DNA from: Eledone cirrhosa
Lineage: Eukaryota > Mollusca > Cephalopoda > Octopoda > Eledonidae
Direction of reading: 5' to 3'
Length of the DNA stretch: 64,000 bases
NCBI GenBank assembly: GCA_964016885.1
Contig: OZ024740.1
Coordinates: 293,433,217-293,497,216, forward strand
The translations under genes and the position numbers were made by a program. The notes under the pieces were generated by a model that saw only the letters and a list, made by a program, of their open reading frames with translations, did not search any database and was not told where the DNA came from. This document shows positions 1-11,520 of the stretch, in pieces; position 1 is the first letter of the stretch, and every line of letters begins with the position of its first letter.

Positions 1-387
1 TTTTAGTAAAATATAGTAACATTTGTATGTAGATGATTTTGCTTTCAAGATTTTGCTTTCCTAGTGAAGATGGATATTTGCATATCTATTAAACTTTGTA
101 ACTTAAGTAATGGCAAGTTAACATAAGAATCTCACTCTGTTTAGATACTAAGCCATTTTGGAAACAGAACAATAGAGAAAACAATGCCACTTTAGTTCCA
201 TTGGTTGCAAAGAGAAATTACTTACCAAAACATTTGTCTCTATAACCATATCAAATATTTGTTTCTTAAACTGCTGTACTTTTCAATTCTGTATGAAATA
301 TCTCCTTATGCATATCAGACACTTGTTTAATATGTTCCATATCATATACATCCTCCCTGGCATAGCATATACCTCTTCTATTACTTG
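1..387. other. Unannotated AT-rich DNA
   Basis: No gene, RNA or recognisable repeat is seen. The last 35 bases or so look like a degenerate extra unit of the minisatellite that follows. Confidence 0.5.
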
Positions 388-597
388 CTCCCTTACAAAG
401 CATACACGTTTTCTAATTCATGCTCCCTTACAAAGCATACACATTTTCTAATCCATGCTCCCTTACATAGCATATACCTCTTCTATTATTTTCTCCCTTA
501 CACACCATACATGTTTTCTAATCTATGTTCTCTTACACAGCATACATGTTTTCTAATCCATACTCCCTTACACAGCATACACGTTTTATAATTGTTT
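388..597. repeat. 35-bp minisatellite, six units
   Basis: Units start at 388, 423, 458, 493, 528 and 563, each exactly 35 bases apart, with a core like CTCCCTTACAAAGCATAC followed by ATGTTTTCTAAT-type sequence. The open frame of 68 codons over it is a by-product of the repeat and is not called as a gene. Confidence 0.9.
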
Positions 598-2002
598 TAT
601 TAAAGTTTGCTGTTTTGTTACCATGTTTCTAAATCGTTTGATCTTCCAACTTCCTAATCATTCATTTATATCCCTGTTAGTGTGATCACAGAATTGTTGC
701 TGGTATAAAGTGTTCTCAGTCAGAGTAAACCTATTCTACATGTAATTACTGATCAAACAAAGAGTCTGATTTTTAGCTATTGATATTCCCTCTTTACTGT
801 GGAGTTTATTATCCTACGATCTGTAACTTGAAAACATAGGTTTTCATCAGTCTGCTGCATGAGAACTGGCTGTGAGATTGTGCTGGTTGAGCAACTGTAT
901 TAATCTTCTCATGATAGTTGATGTGATCCCTTTTCAAATAGGAATGGGCAGCCAGCTTATTATGGTAGTTTTGGCAGCTATCACATTGAGCTGGCCAAGT
1001 TTAGATAATTGCTGTTGACAATCATCATGATAATACGCAGTAACATCAACAGCATCAAGAACAACAGAATGATGATACTGTATGATTTCAACCAACTCCC
1101 AGATTGTAAAATCTAAACAATTTGCTGTTGACCTCAACATTTCTAGTCTAGACATATTTTTGTCTCTAGAATCTCATATTTTTTCATCATTAAAGAAGAA
1201 AACGATAACAAGTAATGGTTTCACAAACCTTTACTAGTTACCATCATGGTTCCAACTTTGAGCCCCAAAACTTACACTGTATATAGTCCTATAAATAGGC
1301 TCCATCACAATCCCCTGTCCCCAATTGTTATATTTTAATTCAGCAGGGGGCTTCATGACATTCCAATTTCATATAAAACTCATGAAATAGCAAATTAATA
1401 TTAAACAGGCTATCTTCTACTAACTTTGTTTAAGTCTGTTGAGTCATATCAAGACACATTTAATGCTCTGATCATTCCTTCATATATTTTCATTCTGATT
1501 ATTTTTTTATTGTTGATTAAGTTTTTTTTTGTTGGGGAAAAACAGTGTGAAATTGATGAACTGTGTAACCATTGAGATGCCGTGGTTTTGTCAATCTTTA
1601 TTTTTCATATGTGTTTATATTTAATTTAAATATTAGAATACATAACAAGCCTATGGTGGTAGATTTTTATTTATTTATTGAGACTAATTCATATATTCAC
1701 AAAAGGGAGGCTGTTGAGAGTTAAATGATTTTGCCAAGGAGACGGTGCTGTGTTAGTGGTGGTCATATATGAAGTGTCCACTCATCAATTGGTGTGACAT
1801 GTACAAGTAATATATCTAAAGATAATTTTAAGACACTTGCTAGTACAGCTTGCTAAGCATTTATTAGTATGCTGCTTAAAGTATCAATGAAACAATTAGC
1901 ACTGATTTTAAAAATACAGGCTGTTCTAATATACATGGGCTAATACTATGTAATATACAGGTGTAAACACCTTGTCTTTAAATGCAGTATCTTTATGGAT
2001 AA
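598..2002. other. Unannotated non-coding stretch
   Basis: AT-rich sequence without recognisable domains. A 73-codon open frame on the minus strand (934-1155) is not low-complexity but matches no family I know and shows no convincing splice or start context. I do not call it a gene. Confidence 0.45.
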
Positions 2003-2165
2003 GGTGGCGAATTAGCAGAGTCGTTAGAACATCGAATAACGTGCTTTGTGGTTTTCAGTCCAGCTGTCTTCCCTCTGAGCTCAAATTCTGCTGAGGTCAA
2101 CTTTGCTTTTCATCCTTTCGAGGTCGATAAAAAAAGTAACAGTCTAGAGTAAACACACCTTCTTG
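2003..2165 (+). repeat. Diverged octopus-type tRNA SINE
   Basis: An old copy of the SINE family seen intact at 51913. The head (GGTGGCGAATTAGCAGAGTC), a box-B-like stretch (GAGCTCAAATTCTGC) and the body (TTTCATCCTTTCGAGGTCGA) are in the right order but carry many substitutions. The 3' part is lost. Confidence 0.7.
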
Positions 2166-3746
2166 TATACTTCGTTGAGTGCTCTATTCTGCATACATCA
2201 GTGTCAGTTGATTAACTAATACATATTTTATCATATATATATAAAAATAAGAAGTGTAAGTCAACAGGTTAAAATTAACTTTGTTTATTCATATCCACTG
2301 TTATATATATTTCGGTGATAACCATTATTCAACAGCTATGACCTCATCAGACAGCTAGAACTTGAACAGAAAAAACAAAAACATAATGATGGAACAAAGT
2401 TTACCTCTGTTATTTTGGTCCTTTGATATTCCCTGTCCTGAAGTATGGTGTTGTTTTCTCAAAGAACTGGTGACATAACCAACCAACACATACTCATATT
2501 TATATATATATATATATATATATGGCTGCAGGCAAGTTGGTGTGGTTTGAAATGTTCACTTTACAACCACATGATTCCAGATTTGATTGTATTGTATAAA
2601 ACATTGGACCATATATACTCAAATATAAGCTGATCTGAATAAAAGCCTCCTATTTTATGTGTGAGAAATGGGTAAGAATCCTAACCCCTTTTATAAACTG
2701 AGGCAGTTAATCAACACGTTTAGATGGCGAGGTTTTGAAATTCTCAAGAGTATGAAATATATTTATTAAGTCTTAATATTTTGATGTTTAAAATGTTGCT
2801 TAGAATATAGTTTTTGTTTCATAACACCATTACATAATGCTTTTTTACCATTTCATCCATTTCATAAAATACTAAGTTTCTCAAATTTTTGTTTATTTCC
2901 GGCCACTTACATGCTAGGAATAGTTGAAAGCAAGATATTAAATGAGAGAACTTTGTATAGGGATTCAAGGAGTAGAAGAAGAACAGAAAGACAACAAGCA
3001 AGAGAGAGGAGAGGCAGAGCAAGAAAAACCGATGGTGAGAGCAATAAAACACAAGTGAGAAGATTTCAATCTTACATAAGATTGAAATAAAAAGTATTAT
3101 TAATCTAGAGAAAAGCATGTATATGTGTGCATGCATGTATACATGTGCATGCATGTATATGTATGAGATATTTATATGTATTAAAAGTTCAAATTATGAA
3201 ATGACGATGTAGTAAATGTAAAATAATCACTCAGGATGTTTTAGCTCCTTATTTATGTAGAATTTGAAGTTGGTGAAAATATATATTTTGTTGAGGAAAC
3301 CCCAACTATATCTTGCCTGTAGCATCTGGCCTCCCCTCCTCTAATTCCTGCTCCCTATCTATAAGCAATTCCAGTTGCTAATTTTTAAGATTTGCTCTCT
3401 TTGGGGTCTTAGGATAAGCAACATTATGCCTCCCAGGACAGGTTGCAGGCCCATTGTATGGAGGCAGCAATATATTTTTCAAACCCATTTCCCCCATAAA
3501 GCCTGAACACATCCCTTGTTACCCCATGTAAAAGATGATTCAGTATGAATGCTTTTATTTTGTCTAACCATATTGCAGTTTCTGGTTGTCTTATTTACAG
3601 CAGTCACCTATTTGGCACTTTTCTCATACCCGCAGTGACTAGACTTTTTTAAAGGCGGCTTTTACTCATCTCGTCATAGCTACATCATTAGGTTATGAGA
3701 GTTTTCTTGGGAGCTAACCGTGTCACAATATCTCCATGTATATATA

Positions 3747-3783
<37 letters not shown>
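2166..3783. other. Unannotated stretch with microsatellites
   Basis: Contains (TA)n at about 2500-2523 and a (TG)n/(TA)n tract at 3737-3783. The 111-codon minus-strand frame at 2819-3154 is Phe/Leu/Ser-rich and looks like chance. No host exon is recognised. Confidence 0.4.
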
Positions 3784-4168
3784 GGAGGCACATGGCTTAG
3801 TGGTTAGAGCATTGGCCTTGCAATCGAAAGGTTGTGAGTTCAATCCTCAGACCGGGTGATGTGTTATGTCCTTGAGCAAGACACTTTATTTCACATTGCT
3901 CCAGTTTACTCAGCTGTAGAAATGAGATGATAGGGACTGGGATCCCTATCATTCCACTGCAAAGTGGTCGTGGAGGTGCCACGGCAATAAACCACCCAGC
4001 CCACACTGTAAACTGGGCATGTAGGCGCCATGGAAAAAAGCCCCCAGCACTCACTGTAAATGAGGTTGGTGTTAGGAAGGGCATCCAGCTGTAGAAATCA
4101 AGCCAGAATCAGTTCCCGTCCCACCCTTGCAAGCAGGGAAAAGCGGACGTAAAATGATGATGATGATA
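3784..4168 (+). repeat. tRNA-headed SINE with LINE-derived 3' tail (type B tail)
   Basis: The head reads like a tRNA gene: TGGCTTAGTGGTTAGAGC (box A) and GGTTGTGAGTTCAATCC (box B). The body has the TTGAGCAAGACACTTTATTT segment. The 3' half contains the CACTGTAAA...TGTAGGCGCCA units and GTTAGGAAGGGCATCCAGC that also occur in LINE 3' UTRs. It ends CAAGCAGGGAAAAGCGGACG then (GAT)n, the same end as the LINE copy at 45805-45850. It starts directly in a (TA)n tract. Confidence 0.85.
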
Positions 4169-4254
4169 TGTATGTAGATCCCAGGTTCAATTGGGTGTAA
4201 CCACAGTTGGAAAAGGTACTCAGTACATTAGTAGAGTGTAAACATCATTATTCG

Positions 4255-4543
4255 ATATTTGTATACACAATAAGCTTATGTATGTGGTGTATTGCTCATA
4301 ATTTTCATGAAATCAACAGGAATGCCCTGATGATTTCATATAAATGAAACAGTTCTGTCATGTAGAAGCCATTTCTACATTGAATAATTATATATATGCA
4401 CACACATATATTCTATTGCAAGACATTTCATATACAAGAAGTGGAATGGTTCATACTGAAATTCAAATTGATTTCCATAGTTAGTGTGCCAGAAAATTAT
4501 GAGCAATATACCACATACATAAGCTTATTGTGTATACAAATAT
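4255..4543. mobile_element. Inverted-repeat element, 52-bp arms
   Basis: Arms 4255-4306 and 4492-4543 are reverse complements without an indel (the core AATAAGCTTATGTATGTGG is perfect). The 185-bp spacer holds a hammerhead-like core at 4327-4349. A related copy lies at about 53290-53490 on the opposite strand. This is probably a non-coding end fragment of a Penelope-like or foldback element. Confidence 0.65.
4327..4349 (+). ncRNA. Hammerhead-ribozyme-like core (weak)
   Basis: CTGATGA at 4327-4333 and GAAA at 4346-4349 are separated by 12 bases that can form only a short AU stem. The spacing is that of hammerhead stem II. Stems I and III were not verified. Confidence 0.3.
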
Positions 4544-4614
4544 GTGTAATTCAGTGGAACATAAACTCATTAAAAAAATTGCCAGTCAACCAGAGTATCA
4601 GTACCAAATATATA

Positions 4615-4831
4615 TGAGGGGTTGCTGAAAAGTTCCTGGCTTTGTGTAGAAGAAAATACAAAAGGATCAGTTAATTATGATTTTATTCAACATATTTCCA
4701 TCTCAGATTCACATACTTATTGCAACAGTCCTTCAGTTTTTCTAAACCCTGTACAAAGATCTCGGAAAGTTGGGCCTCCAACTAGGCCTCTATAGCAGCG
4801 ATCAAACCTGAAACTTTTCAGCACCCCCTCG
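4615..4831. mobile_element. Mariner-type MITE, 217 bp
   Basis: Terminal inverted repeats TGAGGGGTTGCTGAAAAG (left) and the complement CTTTTCAGCACCCCCTCG (right) are each flanked by a TA dinucleotide, the target duplication of Tc1/mariner elements. There is no transposase ORF inside, so it would be non-autonomous. Confidence 0.8.
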
Positions 4832-4917
4832 TATATATACTTGATATTTATTCCATTCGTGTTGAACAGATACTCACTGGAAATAACCAATGGCGTTATT
4901 AATCACAAAATCTAGGT

Positions 4918-5176
4918 CTGTCTCAAGCCAGAAGGCTTGTTAGATTGGTGCATATCCCGGTTTTTTGTCGTGAAGCGACTGAGAGTGCAAGACTCCCCCT
5001 TGGACAGGATAGCAGTCCATCGCAGGGTTAAAATCCCAACTATTGCTGATGCTCATTTTGAGCTGAGTATACTGGAGGAAGACAACACACACACAACCCA
5101 GTCCAGGAACCGGACCCATGATATCATCATCGTAAGTCCAACACCCTTATCACTAGGCCATGCACCTCCACAAAAA
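4918..5176 (-). repeat. tRNA-derived SINE, second family (minus)
   Basis: Read on the minus strand it starts TGGAGGTGCATGGCCTAGTG (box A), has a box B near GGTCCGGTTCCTGGACTGGG, then the TCAGCTCAAAATGAGCATCA body and the GTCCATC..ACAGGAT segment, ending in the AAGCCTTCTGGCTTGAGACAG motif. The same family occurs at 25429 and 47112. Confidence 0.75.
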
Positions 5177-5495
5177 GCATGATATAAATTGATAAATAAA
5201 AATATTCCAATGGTGCAATTATCATGAAATATAACTGAAGACAACTGAAGTTTTCTTAAGCCAGATTATTAATATAAATGAGAAAAATAAGGATAACAGT
5301 ACACATATTACCACCATAATTTATAATTTCACATAAATAAATTTTACAAAATCTTGTTCTTGTAATCAGTTGTTTTCAGACAATAAATTTTATATATTAT
5401 ATGAGACTGTAAAAAATATTTATCACCCAGTATTATATTCAAATGTATATCAAAATATAAATAAATAACTATTTTCTTTTTATGTAGTTTTTATT
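5177..5495. other. Unannotated AT-rich DNA
   Basis: No feature recognised. Confidence 0.5.
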
Positions 5496-5770
5496 CTTTT
5501 TCTGTTTCTTCTTTGCCCACATATTCCCACTGAGAGGGTCATGTTGGCAGAGTCCTCAAACACTCCTGTCAGAAGCAACCATCTCCAACTGATTCGGATA
5601 GATTCCCAAACAAGACCAGCCAAGCTCATGGATATTATCCAACCATCTTGCTCTGGGTCTCCTGGTGGTTGGTTTTGCCCGTAAAATCTTTCCTGCAGTT
5701 CTTTCCTGAGACACTCTAACCACATGATCATGAATCTTGGTATATACATCATTGCTCAATCTAAGCTGAA
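5496..5770 (-). pseudogene. RTE-type LINE, C-terminal fragment
   Basis: Minus-strand translation gives fragments such as QERTAGKILRAKPT, WLDNIHELGWSCLGI and NQLEMVASDR, which resemble the C-terminal tail of RTE/BovB-class reverse transcriptases (the GRPRTRW..ELGWSRLGI region). Only about 90 residues remain, in two frames, and the copy ends toward 5496 in a TTC-rich tail. Relatives in this window are at 24801, 43252 and 56998. Confidence 0.75.
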
Positions 5771-6085
5771 GTATGACAAAGCAACAACAACCCTATGGCA
5801 TTGTGTTAGCATATACTCCACTTTATATTTTCCATGCAAATGACATCCCTCATTTTTACCTTCAAGACTTTATTTTGTCACACCAGCATATGTAGAATTT
5901 TTGTAAATGAATATATATTCCCCTATCTCTCCAGTTAGCTGGCAGCTATGTGAAGGATTATGCTTCACTGAAAAGGTCTAATGAATTCGAAACATGTCTT
6001 GAATTGCCAGTGTCTGCCAAAAATCAAACTATTATTCCTTTTGTTGCATTACCTGATTTTTGTTTTAATAAACTTATCAATTTAA
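5771..6085. other. Unannotated stretch
   Basis: Contains CACTGAAAAGGTCTAATGAATT...CGAAACATG at about 5966-5998, reminiscent of a degraded hammerhead core, but the CTGANGA box is broken. Nothing else is recognised. Confidence 0.4.
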
Positions 6086-6283
6086 CCCTGTTGTTACTAG
6101 ATTTCTAATGAAAGACTATGATTTTCACATAATTATGAAAATAATCAAGAATTTGAAGGGGTTTAGTAATATCACAAAGGGTCTTACATAAAATCATGAT
6201 GGAGGGTTTTTAAATATAAACATTTCAAACTATTTTATGTAGTAGAACCAAGGGTGGTTTCAGGTTGTTGATCATCAAAAGGG
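6086..6283 (-). mobile_element. TTAA-flanked MITE (family 2-like)
   Basis: Flanked by TTAA on both sides (6082-6085 and 6284-6287), with ends CCCTGTTGTTAC and AACCTGAA...AAAAGGG. The internal sequence on the minus strand resembles the MITE at 56369-56600 (the GGTTCTA-TGAAATAAAACC region). There is no ORF. Confidence 0.6.
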
Positions 6284-7369
6284 TTAAATGTGTTAGCCTT
6301 TACTTCACTTTGAGTTTCAACTTTGATACTTAAGAAATTTTCTATGACAATGATGATGATGATGATTGCTCTGGTGATATAGAGTACAGTTAGTAATATA
6401 ATATTAATTCTTTTCTGTGAATCTCAATACATGAACCATGTGTGAGAAGTCTGATATCACATAGTAATGAGACATGAGCACTAACTAGCCAACAAGTGTT
6501 ACTCGTCCTGCTAGAAATAACATCTAAGTCCTCCTTGAATCATATCCTACTATTTATAAAAAAAAAACATCTCTTAGATAACATAGTACTTGATATAGAA
6601 ACTTGTGTGATAGGCATTGTTAAAACATCGTTGGCTGTAAGTTTCCTTAATCAGGGATGACCTGGGACGAAAGAACATTATGGACCTTGAATGTGGAATT
6701 GTGTAAGCCAGAGGGAATTCAGTCAACTATAATCTGCTGTATATGGTATGAGAGGCAGAATACAAGTGAGCTATGAAAGTAACTAATCCTTAACCCTTTC
6801 ATGACAGTATTTCAAATGAAATACACTCTGTTTCAATTGATTAATGAAGAATTTTGAAGGATTTATTAAAATTATTAATGGGGAGATCTGTATCCCATTT
6901 ACATAGTTGTTATCAAGTGTAGGGGTGAAGTTGCGTCTTTTGACAGAAACTGAAAGATCCTCCTAACCCTCATTTGGCAAGCTTTCTATGGCTGGGTGCC
7001 CTTCTTAACAGCAACCAATTTAAAGCATGTACTGGTGATTTTATTAAGTAGATCACCAGCACTAGGGATGGTGTCATATATATACGTGTTTTAATGGTAG
7101 CTATGGTGCTTCCATAGGCGGTATGCCAGTTGAGCACTTAATGTTCTTACAGAGCAGAGTGTGAGTAATTATATATATACACACATATATATATATAGAG
7201 AGAGAGAGAGAAAGAAAGAGAGTCTGCAGTGCTGAGACCACTAATTATGGGAGTACTCAATACAAACCTTATATACCATTCAGTGATGGCCGGAGCTGTA
7301 ACGATTCCCTTTGAATATAACTGTATTTTTGCATCCCAGTGTTTGTTTTGTTTCCTTCATTAACTTATC
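6284..7369. other. Mixed non-coding DNA with MITE and LINE-tail remnants
   Basis: At 6790-6885 a TTAACCCTTTCATGACAGTA fragment is the end of MITE family 2. About 6960-7080 is a heavily decayed LINE/SINE 3' tail (CTTTCTATGGCTGGGTGCCC). (TA)n and (GA)n tracts lie near 7165-7220. No coding sequence is recognised. Confidence 0.5.
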
Positions 7370-7550
7370 ATCTCATCATCATCATCTTCGTTTAACGTCC
7401 ATCTTACACGCTAGCATGGGTTAGACGGGAGTTGTTCCACTTGAGGCAAGGTTGGTCAGGTGACCGTGTCTTGCTCATATAGGACTATCTGGCAGGTTTT
7501 CTATGGCTGGATGCCCTTCCTAACACCAACCACATTTACTGCATATATTT
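7370..7550 (-). repeat. Solo LINE 3' UTR tail
   Basis: On the + strand it begins (ATC)n, then GTTTAACGTCCATCTTACAC, CTAGCATGGGTTAGACGGG and ATGCCCTTCCTAACACCAAC. This is the reverse complement of the last 170 bases of the LINE ending at 51818. No ORF part is left. Confidence 0.8.
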
Positions 7551-8494
7551 ACATTTATATATATATATATACATATATGTATATGTATGTATGTATGCAG
7601 GTATGTATGTGTGTGTAAGTATTTATCAGAAAACTGAAAATTGCAATCAGATACAGCTGAAGGGGAAAGAAAACACAGGAACATGATTTCTTTGGTAATT
7701 TCACACAGATAACCAGATATGTCAACAAAATGTAAAGCTATTACATAAAATAACCTAAACTAAATCAGGTTTTATCAGGACTCAGAGTAGGTGGGGATAA
7801 CATCCTGCAAAAGTGAATTAAGTTTCCTTATTTTCCATTTAAAATGGGTCAATTTGAGAATGTCGTCTTTGCTAGCACCCATTTATTGGCAACCTAAAAC
7901 AGACTACAGATACACCTATACAATTCTGCTTTATTAGTTTCTATGAGTAATAGATCAGGTACCAACTTGAAAACATCAGCAGCCTTGTTTTTTGTTGTAT
8001 ATATACACACACACACAAATATATATATATATACAGACATTTTATATACATAATCGATCTCTCAGTCTTTTATAAAGTGCTGGGAAGATAAAGTAAATAT
8101 AAAGAATGATGTGCTCATGCATGAAGATGTTATAAAATAGCTTATAAAATATGGAGAAGACTCTGGGCATGCTTTAATTTTATTCTGACTTCATTAGTGA
8201 AGTATAGCCTTCTCCACACTTAGCTAAGTAGTGATAACATTATCACTAAGAAAATGTGACTGCTATGTTTTGCTTTTTTGTTATGTATTTAGGGTGTATG
8301 TAGTGTATTTTTATTGGTATGATATACAGCTTCCTTTCTGGTAAGGAAGAATCAGGGAAGGATATAAAAAAATGGATACAGCAAAAGATGAGATGGCAAC
8401 TGCTGTAGCACTTTTGATCAGTGATGATCGAAAGTTAAACCTTCAGTTTCTGATTTATTATTATCACTAAAGTGTAGTTGATTGCCAGAATCAG
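7551..8494. other. Unannotated stretch with microsatellites
   Basis: (TA)n and (TATG)n lie at 7556-7615 and (CA)n/(TA)n at about 8000-8035. No gene or known repeat is otherwise recognised. Confidence 0.45.
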
Positions 8495-8690
8495 TAGAGT
8501 ATCAGACAAAACGTGTTGTGGTATTTAGTTATGGCTGTATGCATTCTGAGTAAAAATCCTGCCAGCATTGACTTTGTCTTACATCCTTCCAGGGTTGACA
8601 AAGTAAGTGTCAGTAAAATACTGGGGTTGATATGATTGATTATTCTCTCCACATAAAATATTTGTACTTGTTCCTTTATAGAAATCATTA
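8495..8690 (+). repeat. Diverged octopus-type SINE
   Basis: Decayed head and the TTACATCCTTCCAGGGTTGACAA-type body of the SINE family, ending TAGAAATCATTA. The heavy divergence marks it as older than its neighbours. Confidence 0.6.
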
Positions 8691-8808
8691 AGAATTCCCA
8701 CCGAGGTTAACTTTGCCTTTCATCCTTACGGGGTCAATAAAATAAAGTACCAGTAATGCACTGGGTAATTGCTGGCCTTGTGCCAAAAAGTAGAAACAAT
8801 TATTATTG
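8691..8808 (+). repeat. Truncated octopus-type SINE
   Basis: Lacks box A. It begins at the CCCACCGAGGTTAACTTTGC region and runs through GGGTCAATAAAATAAAG to AGTAGAAACAATTATTATT. Confidence 0.8.
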
Positions 8809-9003
8809 AGTAGTGCATTGGCAGTATCGCTAGAGGGTCGGACGCCATGCTTTCCAGCATAGAGTTACGTCCCTTTACAGACTGAGTTCAAATCCCACCG
8901 AGATTAACTTTGTCTTTCAACCTTACGAGGTCGATAAAATAAAGTACCAGTAATGTACTGGGATAATAGCTGGCCTTGTGCCAAAAATAGAAACAATTAT
9001 TAT
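8809..9003 (+). repeat. Octopus-type tRNA SINE
   Basis: Near full-length: ATTGGCAGTATCGCTAGAGG (box A side), GAGTTCAAATCCC (box B), AGGTCGATAAAATAAAG, and the 3' end AGAAACAATTATTATTG. Non-coding; transcribed by RNA polymerase III in known relatives. Confidence 0.85.
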
Positions 9004-9228
9004 TGGGCGGTGGATTGGCAGAATCATTAGAGCATTGGAGAACATATTTTGCAGTATTTAGTTATGGCCCTTAATGTTCTGAGTTCAAATCCCGCCAAGG
9101 TTAACCTTTCCTTTCATCCTTATGGGGTCAATAAAATAAAGTACCAGTAATGCACTGGGGTCGATTTAATCAACTTTCTCCTCCCCTCAAAAATTGCTGG
9201 CCCTGTGTCTATAGTAGAAATCATTATA
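9004..9228 (+). repeat. Octopus-type SINE, variant subfamily
   Basis: It has the GGCGGTGGATTGGCAGAATC head but a different middle (AGAACATATTTTGCAGTATT) and an extra GGGGTCGATTTAATCAAC insert before the shared TAGAAATCATTAT end. It represents a second subfamily next to the more common one. Confidence 0.75.
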
Positions 9229-9232
9229 AATA

Positions 9233-9436
9233 AGGGCAGTGGATTGGCAGTATCGGTAGAGGGTCGGACGCCATGCTTTCCAGCATAGTTACGTCCCTTT
9301 ACGATCTGAGTTCAAATCCCGCCGAGGTTGACTTTGCCTTTCATCCTTACGGGGTCGATAAAATAAAGTACCAGTAATGCACTGGGTAATTGCTGGCCTT
9401 GTGCCTAAAGTAGAAACAATTATTAATAAATTATTA
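9233..9436 (+). repeat. Octopus-type tRNA SINE
   Basis: Close to the consensus: GATTGGCAGTATCGGTAGAG, GAGTTCAAATCCCGCC (box B), GGGTCGATAAAATAAAG, end TAGAAACAATTATTAA. Confidence 0.9.
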
Positions 9437-10200
9437 TTAATAGGGTGGTAGGTTACCAGAATCAAGCCTTTTCCATTTTGAGTTCAAATCTATTCAACTT
9501 TGCCTTTGACCTCGCTGGGTTTCAAGGAAATAAAATATCAGTCAAATACATGGACTCATCTAATTAATTGTCCCCATCCCTAAGTTGTATTCTCTTGCGT
9601 TGGTGTTAGAAACCATTATTATCACCTGTTGGAAGGTGTAATTAATTTCAAATCCCACAAAGATGTGACTTTGTCTTTTATACCACTACAAACCAATAAA
9701 GTAAGTCTGAAGGTATGTAAATCGACTATATCCTTTTTTTTTTTTTTTACTAAGCTTGAAATCTCAATTTTACAGATTTCTTAGAGCATTCGATATTTGT
9801 CCCAGCTATCAGCACTGAGTTCCAATCACACTAAAGTTGACTTTGGCTTTTTATCCTTTCATAGTTGATAAAGAAAGCATCAGCTCATGTTGGTGCTGCA
9901 ATCTCTTTTTCCAGCTGTTACATTCTGGATGTTCTGCCAGATCAAGAGAGGAGGAATTGAGAAAGTATCTGTGGTGTCTACTCATGACTGCATGGGCACC
10001 TAAAACCCTTAGAGAAATCATGATACATACTACCAAGTCATACTTCATTGCAAGCAATGGTCATAGTTTACATAGTTGCTACATTCTTTGCGTTCAATTA
10101 AATAAGTACCATTCCATAACTCTGGGGTTCTAATTAAACTGACTGCTCTCTTCTCACCAGAAATGTGTGGTCAAGTGCCAAAGCTAGAAATCATAATTAT
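9437..10200 (+). repeat. Cluster of old SINE remnants
   Basis: At least three decayed copies follow one another in the same orientation (about 9440-9625, 9630-9770 and 9780-10190). Each shows a degraded box-B-like stretch and a TTTATCCTTTC-type body. Small open frames here are not genes. Confidence 0.5.
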
Positions 10201-10640
10201 CACCAGCCTGTAACCATTTAACAACTGAATTGCGGAACAATCAGACATTTTATCCAATTAGGGAAGTTTTAAGAGCTAAAAGTTGAAATTGGAGATATTT
10301 GCTTCATTATTTCTTAATTACATTTGATGTGAATATATCTTTTTTCCTTGCACACCTCATCCACTCTGCTTCCTCAACCTATACTAACCAATTACTCACT
10401 GTCACAATGACAAATTAATGTCCCATTCCTTACAACTTTACATAGTATCCTCAGCCATAAATGTCATTAAATATTCATTAGATAATTTATTCTCCTCCCT
10501 GCATGAGAGAACAATTTATACTCAAACCATTTCACTCTTTTTACCACCTCTATGGCATTTCTATTCTAGATTACCTTTTCAGCATTTGTTGTGCTTTAAA
10601 GGTTATTATTATTTGGATTCATCCTACATGTGACAGTAGG
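10201..10640. other. Unannotated stretch
   Basis: No recognisable feature. The 71-codon + frame at 10418-10633 has no domain. Confidence 0.45.
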
Positions 10641-10644
10641 TGAT

Positions 10645-10946
10645 CAACATAAACCCACAAGTCAGTGATGCTCAGACACTGGACAAGTGCATGCATGACA
10701 GTTTTGTTGCCCTGTCCGCAACTGAGACAGGCCCAACTGATGGCACTTCCATTGCCTGTAGAGTTTATCTTGAACCAGCAACATTCCCTGGCAGTACTGC
10801 CAGGCCAAGGATTTCTGCAAGCTATCCATGAGTCCTGGACCGAATGTCCTGCAGAAGAGAATGACTAGTTGATCTTTGTCGATGCCCAGAGTTTCTTCAA
10901 GAATGTTGTTACTTTTACCCATCACTAACCCTCTATAGAACGCCAA
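10645..10946 (-). pseudogene. LINE ORF2 C-terminal fragment (family D)
   Basis: The 94-codon minus-strand frame contains RTFGPGLMDSLQKSLAWQYC, which aligns by eye with RTFRSGFMDDFQTSLAGQC of the fragment at 16756-16983. Two copies with the same residue spacing indicate a repeated coding element. From family knowledge this looks like the region downstream of the reverse transcriptase in a LINE. The clade is not assigned. Confidence 0.55.
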
Positions 10947-11305
10947 AGTGGAGTTTCTACTGCATTTGATTGTATTATACTACACCACATATAATGTAAT
11001 ATTCAGTGGCCCATCTATTCAATAATAGCTACAGATCTAGTTTAACTTTAACTTCAGGATTAACTTACATACATTTAAATTGTCTACCTAAGTATAACTA
11101 TATGTAATCAGTAACCTCTGTCACTTAATTTATAGCACCATTAAGGCAACTAAGAATATGTAATATGTTACTTATCTATCATCTTATCATTTTCTTCAGT
11201 ACTGTGAACATTGGGGATGTGCATTAATCCATCAACCAGCAACGTGTGGTCCTCTGAATTATGTGCTGTTCAAAAACAATAGTTACATTGTGAGATAGTG
11301 ATGAT
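10947..11305. other. Unannotated stretch
   Basis: No feature recognised. Confidence 0.5.
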
Positions 11306-11397
11306 GACCCCTGGACATACATATATATATAAACAACATACAGAAAATAGCACTATTAGTTACTGTATATTTATTACAAAGAGTACACCTGGACATA

Positions 11398-11431
<34 letters not shown>

Positions 11432-11520
11432 ACATACAGAAAATAGTACTACTAGGTAAGACTGTACACATTATATAGAGTACCCCAGGACTTAAATATT
11501 ACATAGTACCCCAGGACTTA
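11306..11520. repeat. About 100-bp tandem repeat, left block
   Basis: Two units share CAACATACAGAAAATAGCAC, a tract near ACTGTATATTTATTA, and AGAGTACCCCAGGACTTA separated by (TA)n. The same unit reappears at 12650-12765, beyond the GATC-rich block, so that block interrupts or grew within this repeat. Confidence 0.7.

Noticed and set aside
934..1155. 73-codon minus-strand frame as a host gene or exon
   Set aside because: It is not repetitive, but no domain, splice signal or start context supports it.
3784..3870. Stand-alone tRNA gene
   Set aside because: The tRNA-like boxes are the head of a SINE; the body and LINE-derived tail follow directly, and the same unit is repeated elsewhere.
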